Below the pieces are notes generated by a model. The model saw nothing but the letters and a program-made list of their open reading frames with translations. It was not told the origin of the DNA and made no database searches. The position numbers and the translations under genes were made by a program. Of a stretch of 64,000 nucleotides of DNA, positions 45,885-58,834 are shown piece by piece; within the stretch, counting starts at the first letter, position 1; each line of letters starts with the position of its first letter. The DNA comes from Torreya grandis (lineage: Eukaryota; Streptophyta; Pinopsida; Cupressales; Taxaceae), in NCBI GenBank assembly GCA_037957365.1, contig JARHVA010006313.1:714501-778500 (forward strand). The letters run 5' to 3'.

Positions 45885-47241
45885 TGTTGGGGATAAATAA
45901 GGCTCAAGTAAAAATAACTAAATCCTATATCTAATACCATTTGTTATGAAACAAACATTCCTACATGTGCAAGTAAAAATAAAATTATGGAAATAAAATA
46001 CAAGCTACAATAAAACAAAATAGGAGAGATAAACCATAACATAATATATATGTGGAAACCTTGCTAACCAACTAGGAAAAAACCATGGGGCAAAGGCAGC
46101 ATCAAAACTTCATATTTCCATCAAAAACTCTCTTCTATAATAGTTCCTCTCAATAACTCCTTTCTAGTGCTTACTAGCACTTAGGTGAACAAGGCTTGAA
46201 ACAAAGCCTTATAGGATCTAACCTCCAAAATCATGATGATAAAACCATATAATCCAATGGAGATCCAAGCTTCTACCTCTATCTCTAAGGATCTATACCA
46301 TGATTTTAATACATTAGGTGAGTCATGATCTCTAAGCCTTATAGGCTCTAACAACCTAAGCATGATCATGCTTACAACCCAAAAATTTAGGTGAATTAAG
46401 ATTACAAGAATTAAAAAAACTAAATATAATATGCAATCTCAAGGCTTGCATGGATCCTCAAACAAAATCCATAATGAACTCAATAGATTACCAATTACAA
46501 AGAAGAACATAATGCTTTATATCATTTTACAACATGAGAGTGAGAAGAGAGATAGGAGAGATAACTTCATGGCCATTCCAAAATTCACCATATTTGAGTG
46601 GGTGTGTATTAATCCATAGTGGTATTTGTCCCCATGTGCCAAATGTCATAAAAAATGATGCTCCACTTAGACAAGATCCAAGGCCACCTTCATGTGGCTC
46701 TAAACATTGTCCTTCAATCCATAAGTGAGGACAAACACTCAATAGTGTTCTTATCTTCATCTCTTAGGGTCAATAAAGTGGATGTTCCATTTTAGATAAG
46801 ATCTTAGCCACCCCATGTGACTCCAATAATTGTACCCCACTCACACATGTGAGGCCATTCTACAATAGTGCATTCTTGTCTTCATCTTTGCATGTGATCA
46901 CAAGAGTCAAAAAGGTGTTGCAATCACCTTTTGAATATATCTACACATGTGAATCATGGGTCCCCTTATAAATTTGAACCATGCATGACCCTTTATATTT
47001 TCACCATGTTAAAACCCACATGTGACTCACTAAGGACAAAACCCATGTCCTCTAGTGGAGTAAAACACCCCACATCTATCACATTAACTTGATCACATCC
47101 TAAGAACCTCTATGGGCCCTCCTACCACATCACCTACAATCCACATCAACTACACACCCACATGACACAACACCTGCATGTCATTTCACCATGAATAGTG
47201 ACTATGAATAGTGATCATGAATATTGGATTCACACCCAATA
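45885..47241 (-). repeat. 3' LTR (1357 bp) of the copia-like element
   Basis: Pairs with 48812-50105, clearest over 45938-46080, 46130-46380 and 46430-47240. In one stretch of about 112 positions I count 11 differences by hand. Ends TGTTGGGG and CCAATA (CAACA expected, one transition). Confidence 0.88.
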
Positions 47242-47253
47242 ATCTCCCACTTT
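47242..47253 (-). promoter_or_regulatory. Polypurine tract of the copia-like element
   Basis: On the minus strand it reads aaagtgggagat immediately before TATTGGGTG, the LTR start. This is the standard copia form and sets the orientation. Confidence 0.85.
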
Positions 47254-48796
47254 AATTCATATACACAAGACTTTATCACACCTATGTCTTCTACCAACCA
47301 GTTTCCATCCATCTTTATCAATGCTAATGCCCACTATTTTCCACACACAAGCCCAATAGAATTTTTTTTCACTACTAAAACTTAATTTCCCTAATCAAAT
47401 TTGTCAACATATACTCCATAGTATATTTTTAGAAACTAAATTGACTCCCACCTCACCATAGACCCATCCATCTTTAGGATTTTTCCATGAACCACTCACT
47501 ACTCCCACTTCTTGGAAATATGTGGTTTAGTACACACCATGGCTTCATGAGGCTTCCTACTTATAATGAATATAATACATAGGACATCCATGTCTTTTCC
47601 TCCTAATTTCTAAGACACTCTATAAGATAACTTACAATTTGAAAGAAGTGGGCTACTTTCCTTTCTTGCTTTACCTATCCCTATGCATTTCCATCCTTGG
47701 TTTACTCCATCTCATCCTAGTTGCCCAATCCATCTCACCATTGATCCATATTGGGGCCTAAAACCAAAATTCCATCTACACATAGCATCAACCTCTACTA
47801 ATCCTTGGCTCTCCATGAATACATTCTTATAACACATCAGCATACCTATTACAACCCATACAGTCTTGAATTATACAAACCATCAACTCTTTGCATCATA
47901 CTCATAACATTTTAGATACTCCATCTCATCATGAGATCACCATGTAGGAATGATGATTTTGCATCCCACTATTCAACCATGAATAGTAATAACTACACAC
48001 CACACTCATGACAATATTCTAAATTGAAGAGAAGAACCCACAAAATTCAACACCTAACTTCTACATGTAGAAAACTACTACCCACCATTCTCAACATGAT
48101 ACCCATCAATATTTATTTAGAATTTTTCACACTACTCAGTGCATCATAGCACCTAATAAGTTTTTGAGCCCCAACTTTATAATCAAGTTGTATCTTTCTC
48201 TACTATATGTCAAACCAAACTCATGTGCAGAGTTACTCCATGCATTGATTCACTTGGTTACTCATGTCAACTACACTACATATCTCTTGGCTACTTGGTT
48301 CTACTACACCATAACCATCGATCACTTCAATCAATGAATATCTAATTATTTGAAAGATTTAACACCATCTTTATTCTTTCGTGGAACCTCAAACCTTAAA
48401 TGTTTTTTTCCATCCATAAAATTCTCCATAGGTACATATTTAGGTTTATGGTACCTCCTCCTCTACATTGATTTATAAATATCTTAGCCAACACATTATG
48501 GTAGTAAGATCCCACAACTTATATCCCATTATCCAAATGAGAACCACCAACAAGTACATACCTTTTCATCACCCTCCATCTTCCCCAAAGGAGAATAGCT
48601 TACTCTACCACAAGATATACATTTGAATAGGAACACTATATTGGTGATGATCCATTTGGTAAAGCTTTTAATCTTCTTTTTAATTCTCCATCTAATGACA
48701 AGAGATAAATAATCTCCATTAAAAAAAAATTATTTTGTTCATATCTTGGTCTCTCCACTTGTATCTCCCACTTTCACAAATAAGCCAAATAATCAT
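47254..48796 (-). other. Noncoding internal region of the copia-like element
   Basis: About 1.5 kb, pyrimidine-rich on the plus strand. No recognised gag zinc knuckle, integrase or RT motif on either strand. Too short for a copia polyprotein, which needs about 4 kb. Confidence 0.7.
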
Positions 48797-48809
48797 GGCT
48801 CTAATACTA
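48797..48809 (-). promoter_or_regulatory. Primer-binding site, initiator Met-tRNA type
   Basis: Plus strand ggctctaatacta is the complement of a slightly mutated TGGTATCAGAGCC. It lies two bases inside the right LTR edge at 48812. Confidence 0.8.
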
Positions 48810-48811
48810 CT

Positions 48812-50105
48812 TATTAGTAATCAACAAGACTTAGGTAGTAATATCTAAAACCTAGATCTGATACTAGTTGTTAAGAAACAAACATTCCTACATGTGAAAG
48901 TGAAAATAAAATTACAAAAATAAAACACAAGATACAATAAAATAAAATAGGAGAGACAAACCATAACACAAGATATATGTGGAAACCCTGCTAAAAAATC
49001 AAGGAAAAAACCATAGAGAAAAGACAACATCTAGACTTCATATTTGCATCAATGACTCTCTTCTATAACAACTCCTCTTAGAAACTCCCTTCTAGTGCTT
49101 ACTAGCACTCATGTGAACCAAGAATTCAACTAAGCCATATAGGATCCAACCTCCAACATCATAATGAAAAACCATAGCATCCAAGGGAGATCTAAACTTC
49201 TACTTATATCTCCAAAGATCCATACCATGCTTATACTACACTAGGTAAGCCATGCTCTCTAAGCCTTACATGCTCAAACCACATAATCACGATGATGATT
49301 AAAACCCAAGAATATATTTTAGTTAATATTACAAGCACTATAAGCTCTAACCTCATACAACATGCAAGCCCAAGGCTTCCATGATTCCTCAAAGGGAATA
49401 CATAATGAACTCAATGGATTACCAATTACAGATGAGACCATAATGCTTTATATTATTTTACATGAGAGAGGGAAATAAAACTTCATGGCTAATCCAAAAT
49501 TCACCACATTTGAGTGGGTGTATAGTGATCCATAATGGTGGTTATCCCATGTGCCAAAAGTCATCAAAAATGATCCTCCACATAGATAAGATCCAAGGCC
49601 ACCTTATACGGCTCCAAATATTATCCCCCACTCTATAAGTGAGGACAAGCACTTAATAGTGTTCTTCTTGTATTCATCTCCAAAGGTCAAAAAAGTGGAT
49701 GCTCCACTTTAGACAAGATCTTATCCACCCATGTGAATCTAAGAATTTCACCCCACTCACACATGTGAGGCTGATCTATAACAGTGCATTCCTTTATTCA
49801 TCTTCACATGTGATCACAAGAGTCTAAAAGGTGTTTCAATCACCTTTTAACTTTCTCTACACATGTGAATCATGGGTCTTCTTATAAATTTAACCCATAC
49901 ATAACCCTTTGTATTTTTCACCATGTGATAAACCATATATTACTCACTTAGGACAAAAACTATGTCTTATAGTGGCATACTATGCCCACACATATTACAT
50001 CAACCTAATCACATCTTAGGACCCTTCTTGGTCCCTCCTACCACATCACTTACATGTCACGTTACCATGAATAGTGACATATGAATAGTGGCTTCACACC
50101 CAATA
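48812..50105 (-). repeat. 5' LTR (1294 bp) of the copia-like element
   Basis: Starts TATTAGTAATC where the left copy has TGTTGGGGATA, and ends CACACCCAATA. A pseudo-PBS within the LTR at about 48857-48870 (atctgatactagttgtt), also present in the other LTR at about 45925-45942, could mislead boundary calls. Confidence 0.88.
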
Positions 50106-50900
50106 GGGATAAATATCTACGTTTAGAGGTTCTAGAGATTATAGTTTTTGTGGAAAATCCATCGAGAGGATCTCACGTGTGGAATTTTATTCTCAAATGT
50201 AGGTTGATAATTTCCCAACATGTCTCTTGGATGATTAATGATGGTAGGAAAATATAAATTTAGTAAGATTCTTAGAATGGCCATAGACCCCTAGAAGAAA
50301 ATTTAAAGGTGTAGAGATGATTGATATTTTGAGAGGTCTTTGAGGTTCTAAAGTAGAAGATTATTTGGATCAATGGTCATTTTTTGTTAGGCTCTAAAAT
50401 ATTTGGAAACACTTGAATAGTCTTCCAATTTTATAGGTTTAAGGAAGATATTTTGAGTCTTGTCTAATGAAAAAGAAAGCTTTTTTAAGTAATAAAGAAG
50501 ATAAGCTTCATTAGATTGGTGCCAAAGTAGGTATCTATTCTATTAAACTTGGTTATCATATGGTTGAGGTAGCTAATGATTCTCTTGATTGGGTTATCCT
50601 TTTATGTTGGGGAAAACAAGGGTTGTAAAAAGATGGGGCCTTAACATGGTTGGCTATTCAAAGTCACATCCTAACATATGATAGATTTAAGAAAATGGGT
50701 TTTAGAGGTCCGTTGAGATGTTTTATGTGTAAATAGAGAGATGAAATATTGAACCATATTTTGTTCAATTGTGCTTTTATAGTGTTGTGTTGGTTCTAAA
50801 TGTGCAATAATTTTAATTGGTCTTAGGTCAAGCCCTCAACACTAGGGATGGAGTTTTCATCTTGGCCAATAGGTGATGTAAAATATTCTTTGTATAGTCT
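50106..50900 (+). pseudogene. LINE ORF2 zf-RVT region after the insertion
   Basis: Begins with the second GGGAT copy encoding the D of DKYL, then pieces like SWMINDGRKI (about 50228). CFMCK and ILNHILFNC (about 50717-50780) give the zf-RVT cysteine/histidine pattern found between RT and RNase H in plant L1s. Stops are frequent. Confidence 0.72.
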
Positions 50901-51169
50901 ATGGAGGTGTATTCCAGTAATTTTGATCTAGACTATCTGAAAAAAGCATAATGCTCGTATTTTTAAGGAAAAACAAAGACCTTTGCATGTAGTGATACGA
51001 GATATTGAACTTTATACTTTAGAAGTAGTTTCATCTTAGTTAAAGAGGAAATAAAATATTTGATCCCAATGGGATATGAAAATGTGTGTTATATGGAAAT
51101 ATATATTCTTCCTCCCATTAAAGGGTTAATTGTAGATAAGACTAAAAATAATAATAGATATTTGGTGGT

Positions 51170-51600
51170 TTAGAATCCTCCAAAGCTAGGATGGTTAAAG
51201 CAAAACTTTGATGAGGCTTATCCTAGTAATCCTAGAGCATCGTGAGGTAGATGCATGATAAAATACCATAGTAGATCATTAATTTGATTAGCATCTTTAA
51301 GATTCTAGATGGAACCAATAATAAAGCATAAGCTCAAGTAGTGGTGGTAGGGATTGAGATAGTTATTGAGTGTGAAGTGGCATGTTTAGAGATAGAAGGC
51401 AATTCTTGAGTGATAATTCAAGATCTTTCTCTAAGATGTGCCAAATCTTGACACTTTTAAAATATTCTATCATGGGCTTGGGTGAATTTTGGCCTCTTTC
51501 AAAGCTTATCTTGCACACATTACTTTCTAAAAAGTAATAGGGTGGTAGATTTTCTCATAAATGTTGGGCTTGATAAAAAATAAAAGGCAAGGGTTGATAA
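51170..51600 (+). pseudogene. LINE RNase H remnant
   Basis: PKLGWLKQNFDEAYPSNPRAS (in pieces, about 51182-51240) matches the first strand, usually PGWLKLNFDGASRGNPG, with G of DGA changed. NNKA, stop, AQVVV (about 51318), EIEGNS (about 51388, D of GDS changed to N) and NRVVDFLINVGLD (about 51538-51572) follow as the later strands. The third and fourth acidic positions are partly lost. The presence of RNase H after zf-RVT is usual for plant L1 elements. Confidence 0.75.
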
Positions 51601-51639
51601 TAGTAAAGATCATTTGTGGATTTCATCAAAATTAAAATA

Positions 51640-52660
51640 GTGAAATTATGATTAATGTCCTTTCTCAAGGCTTATGAGTAAGGGTGAGAGATGATAAAAC
51701 TATGGAAGTGTTAAATGCTTATTTATAGATATGATGGGATATCAAATGGAAGCATGAAAGATTTTTTGGAGGTCATTTTTATTGATAATGAGTCTTTAAA
51801 TCATAGGCATTGTGTGTTTTGTCATAAAAATTTCTAAATAGTGGAGAATGGAGATGAAAGTGTTGGAAACACTAGTTTGGTTTTTATATTTTAATGGATC
51901 CAAGTCAAAGGAGATGGGTTTTAATGGTGGGATGATGAGCCTGTATTTAATTAATGTATTATGGGTGCCATCATTGTAAGTATCTGATGTAATTGAAAAG
52001 ATTTTAGGGGCTAATCTATTGGAAGGAAATAGGTGTGTGAAAGTGAACTCTAATTTAGTGGCTCTATTTCTAGGAAATTTGTGTATGATGGTGGTGGAAA
52101 AAGACCAAGTAAGAGATTTGGTAGGCCTATTTATGTGGCTATAGTATAGGGTCTATTTCATTTCTAAACTAGATAAATTAAAAGAGGGTCCCTTTTTATA
52201 GCTCCATTTTTCACATAAGGACAAAATGGGATTCATTCCATTATCCTTTTATAGGGATCTGGAGGAAATATTTATTATCCTAATTAAATTTGTTCAAGAG
52301 GTGGATGATTTTTTCTCTATATATGATAGGGAGGGTGAAGATAAGGGTGTGCCTTTACCTGATGTGCATGAAATGTTATCCCCACTACCTTAACTAGCAG
52401 AGTGGAGAACAATGCATAGGTCTTTAGGAAGGATGCAGCTAATTAAATGGTTAGATCAAGGATGTTCTCAAGGTCACTTTCAGGAACCTTTATGGTGGAA
52501 TGAGTTTAACTTAAATTTAATGGCATAAGGTGCTCGTATAATAGGTAGAGAACATAATCTTCCCAATTTTGGGAGTCAAATAGAGCTAGTTTATAGGTAG
52601 GTTTTACGTTGGAGGCTCACACTTGCCCAAAGGTGTTGGTCTATCAAAATATTGAGATGT
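51640..52660 (+). pseudogene. Coding-like tail downstream of the LINE RNase H, unrecognised
   Basis: After the RNase H a further region of about 1 kb reads like protein with few stops. The first part has MKDFLEVIFIDNESLNHRHC and VFCHKNF in one frame; from about 51870 another frame has VWFLYFNGSKSKEMGF, then NLLEGNRCVKVNSNLVALFL, VRDLVGLFMWL, DKMGFIPLSFYRDLEEIF, VQEVDDFFSIYDREGEDK, LAEWRTMHRSLGRMQLIKWL and LPNFGSQIELVYR. I recognise no family. It may be a C-terminal extension of this LINE, a different repeat next to it, or a captured gene fragment. Confidence 0.5.
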
Positions 52661-52700
52661 TAGATAAGGGTCATGTGTAGAATATTGTTCAAGAGCATGG

Positions 52701-55700
52701 TGATTCTTGGGGAGATGCCCAGATCATCATGATTGACTAGACACTAGTATTTTTTGAAATGGTTTTTTGGTCATTTAACTTTGGGTGATAATAGGTTTTC
52801 TTTGTAATAAATCCTGGTTAAGTCTACAACATGTAATTTATTTTATATAAATATACGTACTTTATGTATGTATGTTTTATTTTTTCAAATGTTGGTTAAT
52901 GCCTTAATGGTTATTTCATGAAGCCAGACCTTTTAGGTTTTTTAGCTTTAATTTTATTGGGAAGGGGACCTATAAACCCTAATATATATCTTTAACAAAG
53001 GCCATAAGGAAACAAATAAAATAAAAGGATGAAGAACTTAAGGTCAAGGAAGTAATTATCCATGAAATAGAGTTAGAGGTTCTTAGTATATGCAAATTAT
53101 TCATAGAAATGTTATAGTGTTGACCATTTTCTAATGTTTACACAATGTATCTGAATGAACAATCTATCTAGTTTGAAATAGGTAGGATAATCTCTAGGAC
53201 TAAATATTATGTATGAATTCCTTTATCATTTTTTAGGATTATTTCTATGGTTATGATGAAATTTAAAAAAAAATATGTGATTTATTTTTACATGGATAGG
53301 TGGTAACCTTAGATGACAAAAGGAATCCAAATGTTATTTTTGGGGATGCTTAATTGAGGACCATTATTTGTATTTTAGAAATGAGTTAAGAAGAAAATAA
53401 TAAATGATAGGATAAAGTGCAAAAGAATGATATATTTATTTGATCCTTAGAATATAATATTGGCTACATAAGGTGATCCTCCAATAATGGAATGCTTCAA
53501 CCCTAATTATAGAATTCAATAGGTTTTTTCAATCTAAGGGGGAAGTTTTCAATTAGATTGTCGTTCTCTCTAAAAATAGTTGTAGAGAATATTTTGTTGC
53601 TATAAAGAAAGGTGGAAGGATATTACCCATTAATTTTAGCAAAGATATCCATGTTATGTATACAACTTCAAACCACCAATGATAGGGTTATCAAGTATAT
53701 AAATTGTAAAAGGTAGAATATATTTGGCTAAATAGGGTTGAAATTCATAATGTCTAGTTTTTAGTCACCCATTCCTTATTAGATAGGTATTGTGTAGATT
53801 GATGAATAAGAAGAACATAGAAAGTGGTAAAATATAATGCAAGACATGGGATATCTATCTTAAAATTTAATTGGAGATGAAACACCCTATGATATGAGAG
53901 TTATATGTGCTCATTTTATGTCCCAATGTATTCCTTATTGAACTAATTATGATTGAAAAGGGTCATGTAATGACTTAATTTTTTGGTTGTGATAAGGTTT
54001 TAAAATAACCCTTATGTTTCTACTTAGGTTATTTCATAATGATCATTTTTATGATATTTCCATCTCCTTGAAATCATATTTTTATAATATGTACATATAA
54101 TATGAATTTTGTATATATGCATTGTTAATCTTGGTTTAATATATTATTCTTATATTTACTAAGTAATTTCATGGTTTTCATGTTCTAATATTTTGATGAA
54201 AAATATCATGCATATAAGATGTTGGTTATAAATTAAATCACATGTAGCCACTATGGTAGAACCACCCATAGCCACATCATGACCAATGCTAACCACCCAT
54301 ATCCATTAGTTGTATCAACATGTAGCTACAATTGTAGGTGACCATCTGCCTAGGCATAAATAGATAATAAAACTACTAATTTTAACTACTCCTGACATAT
54401 CTCATGATTAAAAATAACCATTTTATAGGTTTTACAATAATGTGGAATTCACTGATGCTCTCATTGAACCTTTAATAATTATAATCCAAGTTACCTTTAA
54501 TATTTTTAATCTAAGTTACCTTTTTTTTTCTTAATTTATTTTTTATGGTTGTAAATTTCATGATTAGAATATATATGATAATAAATATTCCTATTTATAT
54601 AATTAAGATATTTGGATCCTAGGATTATCTAGAGATGGAGAATAAAATCGATTGTGAAGAATAGAAATAATGAATAGAGTATTTTTATTTGAATTGTAAC
54701 CAACCTATAACAATTACTTTATTTATAAAAATATAAGATTAATATATATCAATTTATTTGAGATAAGCCTATCTTATAGTGGAATGGAATTTAGATCCAA
54801 TGTGACCAAGTCAGGGCCCACTAATGAGGATCTAGTGGTTTGATTTCATATCCACTAGATAGTTTTTTTGTTATACAAGTATTTTCAATTCTATTTGATT
54901 TTATGAATGTGTGTATTATTAATTTCATATTAAAATTCTATTAAAAATAAGTATTTTTATCATGTGTGTGTGTGTGTTTTCTAATTTTGTTGTGTGGGAT
55001 GCTTCCAAACACAAAAGATTTTTTCATTTCATGCAGTTTACTTTACAACATTTACCATCATTCAATTTATCTGCGTATCATTTAATTCATGAAATTGAGT
55101 TATATATAGAAAGTGTTTATTATCCATCCAGTATTCCACATAGTTTTAGTGTTTCGTATATAGTGTAGATGCATAGAAATATTACACTCCATGAGTTTAA
55201 AATTAAGTGAAGGATCATACAATATGTGTTATGTGGCTACCTATTTGGTTTTATCCTATTAGGTTCAAGGATATTTTCTTAACCTAAGAGAAAATATTAG
55301 GCTATATATTCATTTCATTGAGGAGGTATCATGGTAATATTTGGTACTTATTGTGTCATAGTGACCACTAGAGTTATTTAAACATTAGGTTTAATAATAA
55401 AGTTTGTTGAGACCAATGGATGGGAAGTGGAAAATGTAACACTTGAAAATGAATATGTCACTAGAAAACTAATAGGAATACTAAGCACTAATATAAATTG
55501 AGTCGCTAAAATAGTAACCTTGGTATTTTTCACAATTGACTTGGAAATAGTCCCCACGCTTTTGGTGTTTGGGATAAAATAAGACGCAGTGATATGGTGA
55601 CTATAGACTTATTGATCCCTGCTATCATAGATACATTGAAAGAAATGGGAGGCCTTATTTGAGTTTTTCAACTATAAATAGGGGTAGTAGAAAGTGAGGT

Positions 55701-58700
55701 TAGATTTTAAAAATTAGGAACTAAGGCTATAGTCATAGAACTATCAAATTTAATTGAAGTATAAGTAATAATGAGGAGACCTTATTACCAATGTAGATAT
55801 TTCTATTGTTGAGGTTTTTCAACATATATCTAGAGGCAATGGTTTCTTATTGAGATGTGGGTTTTTCCCTTATATATTTTCCTTTTATTGGGATAGCTGA
55901 GCATCAAGTCTCTACTCAATCCTTATAGACTATGATTTTTAAGCTTGTGGTTTTAGGGTGAAGTGAGTATTCCATCTATCACTAATTTTCCCTTCACTTT
56001 AGAATCATCTACTCAATTTAGAAAATAGAGATCATATAGATCTAAAATGTGGTGAAAATACACAATAACCTTCCATCACATAAATTAAATATGTTTTACC
56101 ATTCTTTCACTAGGGTCCTAATTTCTAAGTATGTGTGTTGAATAGAGGATCAATTTATAAAATTTCTTCCTATTTTCAATTTTTTGAGTGGCCATGATTT
56201 ATGACTTCTATTATTTAAAAGTAATCCCACTGTGGTGATAAATAATCATGTTATTTATTTTTCGTATAATTCTTTTGTAATATAGGGGAGTTACGTGGTA
56301 ATACCAAAATACATTCAATCCTAAAAACTATATACAATTGATAATAACAATAGGCCCTAATTTCCTTGATATATTATCTCATTTCCTTTGAGGGTATAAG
56401 AATTAACTATTAATTAATGGACCTATACATGGGGGGATGAAATTAATTTCAAATCTTATCCATACACTCTTGGAAGTAGTTCACATTGAATTCTTTTTAT
56501 TGAACATGAATGGGGGAGATGGAATAATTGGACCATTTTAAAAAGTTTGCATGTTGAAACTTTACTTTGGCATAGTAAGGATCTATAATATATGGAATCA
56601 TGTATAAGATGCAACCCTATTTTACTACTCTGAGTTGTTTCTTCAAAATATATAAAATAAATTCACCTAGGGCAATCTTCTTTCTCTCATTTATGATCAT
56701 CCCAATAAAGGAACTTACTTTTTTTCACATGGTCTATCTTGGAGGTCCCATATAGCCTATTCATCATTAACACTAAAACATTAACCCCTTGTCTTAATGT
56801 ATTAATGGTGTAAGTATCAATATCACCTTCTTTGGCTCAATGGTCTATTTCCTCTACTAGACTTTCAATACCTCCATTAAGTATTTTTTCTCCATCCATT
56901 CCAGGGAAACATCCCTTGTTATATGTGAAAATAGGCTTGGGAAATTTATAGTAATTTCCAAATCCCACCCAAGAAATATAGGCTACTCTATTTTTTGGGT
57001 TTGATGAGAAAATAACATCATATTTCAAGACACATTTAGTGTAACAGTTGTGTAAGATCTCATTAGAGGGAAATACCTCAAGTTTATTCCTATCCTGATG
57101 GAGACCATCCTTATGTATAGTGAAAAGTAACTGTGGTACTCTTTCTCATATTTATAGCATATTCATCATCATTTAACTCACAATATTATTATACCTAGTA
57201 TAAAAAGGTATTATAGTGTTTATACTCAATAATGTGAGGGGTAAAGATAGGTTTTCTAAAAAAATTAGGATGGCCAGATGAAAAAGGTTTTTCCATCTAG
57301 GTCATATCGCTCTTTCAATGATAGTCTAGCATCATTCTAGGAAATTTTGTGATTATAGTGTACAAATTTGATTCGCTTGGCCTCTTTAATGTTTTAAAAT
57401 GCTCTCATATCTTCATTATGAAAATTTACTAGAAATGATGATTACTTGTAAATATTTTTTATTTTAATAATTTTATATGCATTTCTTTTGTAATTAAAAT
57501 CTCTAAAGGTAACCTTTTGCATGATACCACCTTAAAAAATATATGAATTAATATAAAATTTTGGTCCTTATTATTAATTATTTTATAAAAATCCCATTAT
57601 GCTTTGGATTTTTAGGAATCCATGGCCTTAATATCCAATAGATAATCTCATCCATCCAAAATTAAAATTCCTATAGTCTCATGGTCACAAATTGTAATGT
57701 TCACTATGATATGAATTTTCATCCACACAAACACATTATATCACAAATTTTTCCCTCCATTGATATCCAAATAAGTTCCATGTTTTACATTTACCATGTA
57801 TAATTGAAGTAAGATATGTGTCCTCCTATGATTGGTTCAAGGAAATAGAGGAATAGAATGTATTGGAGCATTAAAATGACCCTTTTTACTATGTAGATGT
57901 GTTGAAGTACTTCTCTATATACATTTCTATATCAAATATTCTTCACAAGCATACTTGAAAGAGTTTTATAAAATAAAATTTGCCATTTATAGATGTATTT
58001 GTATGTGGTGATATTATCTCAGACCCATATATTTTAGTTAGAAAAAACCACTCTAATCAGATAGTAATGCATTGTGCTCTTGTCTGATTCTATTGGGCTT
58101 ATTCTAGTGAACACATGCTCTAATGAAAAGGATATAAAATATGATTATATAGTGGTATTTTATGAATTTAATATAATGGGACTTGTCAAAATTTTGGGAT
58201 GATTTTGAGTTTGAATAATTAGTATTTATTTGGTAGGAGGATGAAACTGGTAGATTCAGACACTACTGACAAGCGAGATTATCCTAAAGGAGTAACCTTG
58301 TCTAAGGAGTATAAAAACATAAATTGGAAGTGTGTATAGTCTAATAGTGAGTTTAGTCAATGTATAATGAAGAATAAGAACATCATGTATCAAAATTTAT
58401 TAAGAAACAAGGTCATTCACATACTAGTATAGGAATAATGGTTTCAAACCATGGAATTTTGCATGAGCTAAGTATGTATAAGAGTATGGTCACAATTTCA
58501 TTGTTTTAATAATAAATGTTAATTTATGTGTCTACTCCTAGTTAGGAAATGAGCATAACTAAAATTATTCTTTCTCCAATCTTCACAAAATGATCATTAT
58601 CCACATATAGCACATGCATATAGGTGTTACTATTTACTTTTCAATCTTATTCTCATACTTTCATAATTCATATATTTACATTGACTATTACATGTGTTAT

Positions 58701-58810
58701 TGTAGGTTTTATTATTGAGTATCCTTGACAATAAAAATTATAAGTCGAAATAAAAAATGTGTTATACACAATCAGGTATATTTCTCTCCTTTATAAATTT
58801 TATTGTTGTA
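52701..58810. other. No gene seen
   Basis: AT-rich DNA without recognised domains. Short open stretches at 54962-55168 and 56837-57028 (minus) have no family resemblance; the latter (MKYDVIFSSNPKN) is somewhat coding-like but isolated. If the LTR start at 58835 is real, the segment before it is the 3' internal part of a plus-strand element whose pol I cannot find. Confidence 0.45.
54963..54979. repeat. Short (TG)n run
   Basis: tgtgtgtgtgtgtg within an AT-rich stretch; too short to be more than background slippage. Confidence 0.7.
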
Positions 58811-58834
58811 ATAAAGTGGGGTGGGATGATGTAA
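58811..58834 (+). promoter_or_regulatory. Polypurine tract candidate
   Basis: ataaagtggggtgggatgat, then gtaa, lies directly before TGTAGACACTAAAATT, a common start of plant Ty3 LTRs. Confidence 0.55.

Larger units (their letters stand above)
45885..50105 (-). mobile_element. Non-autonomous copia-like LTR element, minus strand, no coding domain
   Basis: A 4221-bp insertion with exact GGGAT target duplication, starting TGTTGGGG and ending CCCAATA. LTRs at 45885-47241 and 48812-50105 flank a 1570-bp internal region. On the minus strand the order is LTR (right), primer site complementary to initiator Met-tRNA (48797-48809), internal region, polypurine tract (47242-47253), LTR (left). These signals are of the copia type. 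I find no gag, protease, integrase or RT motif in the internal region on either strand, so movement would depend on proteins from elsewhere. Open stretches within (46181, 46431, 46527, 46534, 48845) are not genes. Confidence 0.88.
39319..52700 (+). mobile_element. L1-type LINE, decayed, with two nested insertions
   Basis: Plus-strand order: ORF1 (39319-39795 and 42036-42840), endonuclease (43198-43860), reverse transcriptase (about 44440-45640), zf-RVT region (45700-45884 and 50106-50900), RNase H (51170-51600) and a coding-like tail to about 52660. Removing the insertions at 39796-42035 and 45885-50105 leaves close to 7 kb, a normal length for a full-length plant L1. Both ends are approximate: I could not fix a poly-A tail or target duplication. 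Reading frames are broken throughout. Confidence 0.8.

Noticed and set aside
46431..46760. Overlapping open frames on both strands near 46.5 kb
   Set aside because: They lie wholly inside a paired LTR, and the counterpart LTR does not preserve the frames.
47160..47240. Repeated gaatagtga phrases near an LTR end, considered as a telomere-like or satellite array
   Set aside because: Only three to four imperfect copies, and the same phrases are in the paired LTR, so they are part of the LTR.
56837..57028. Minus-strand open frame beginning MKYDVIFSSNPKN, which looks mildly coding-like
   Set aside because: Only 63 codons, no recognised family, no extension in other frames. Kept only as a note in the surrounding region.
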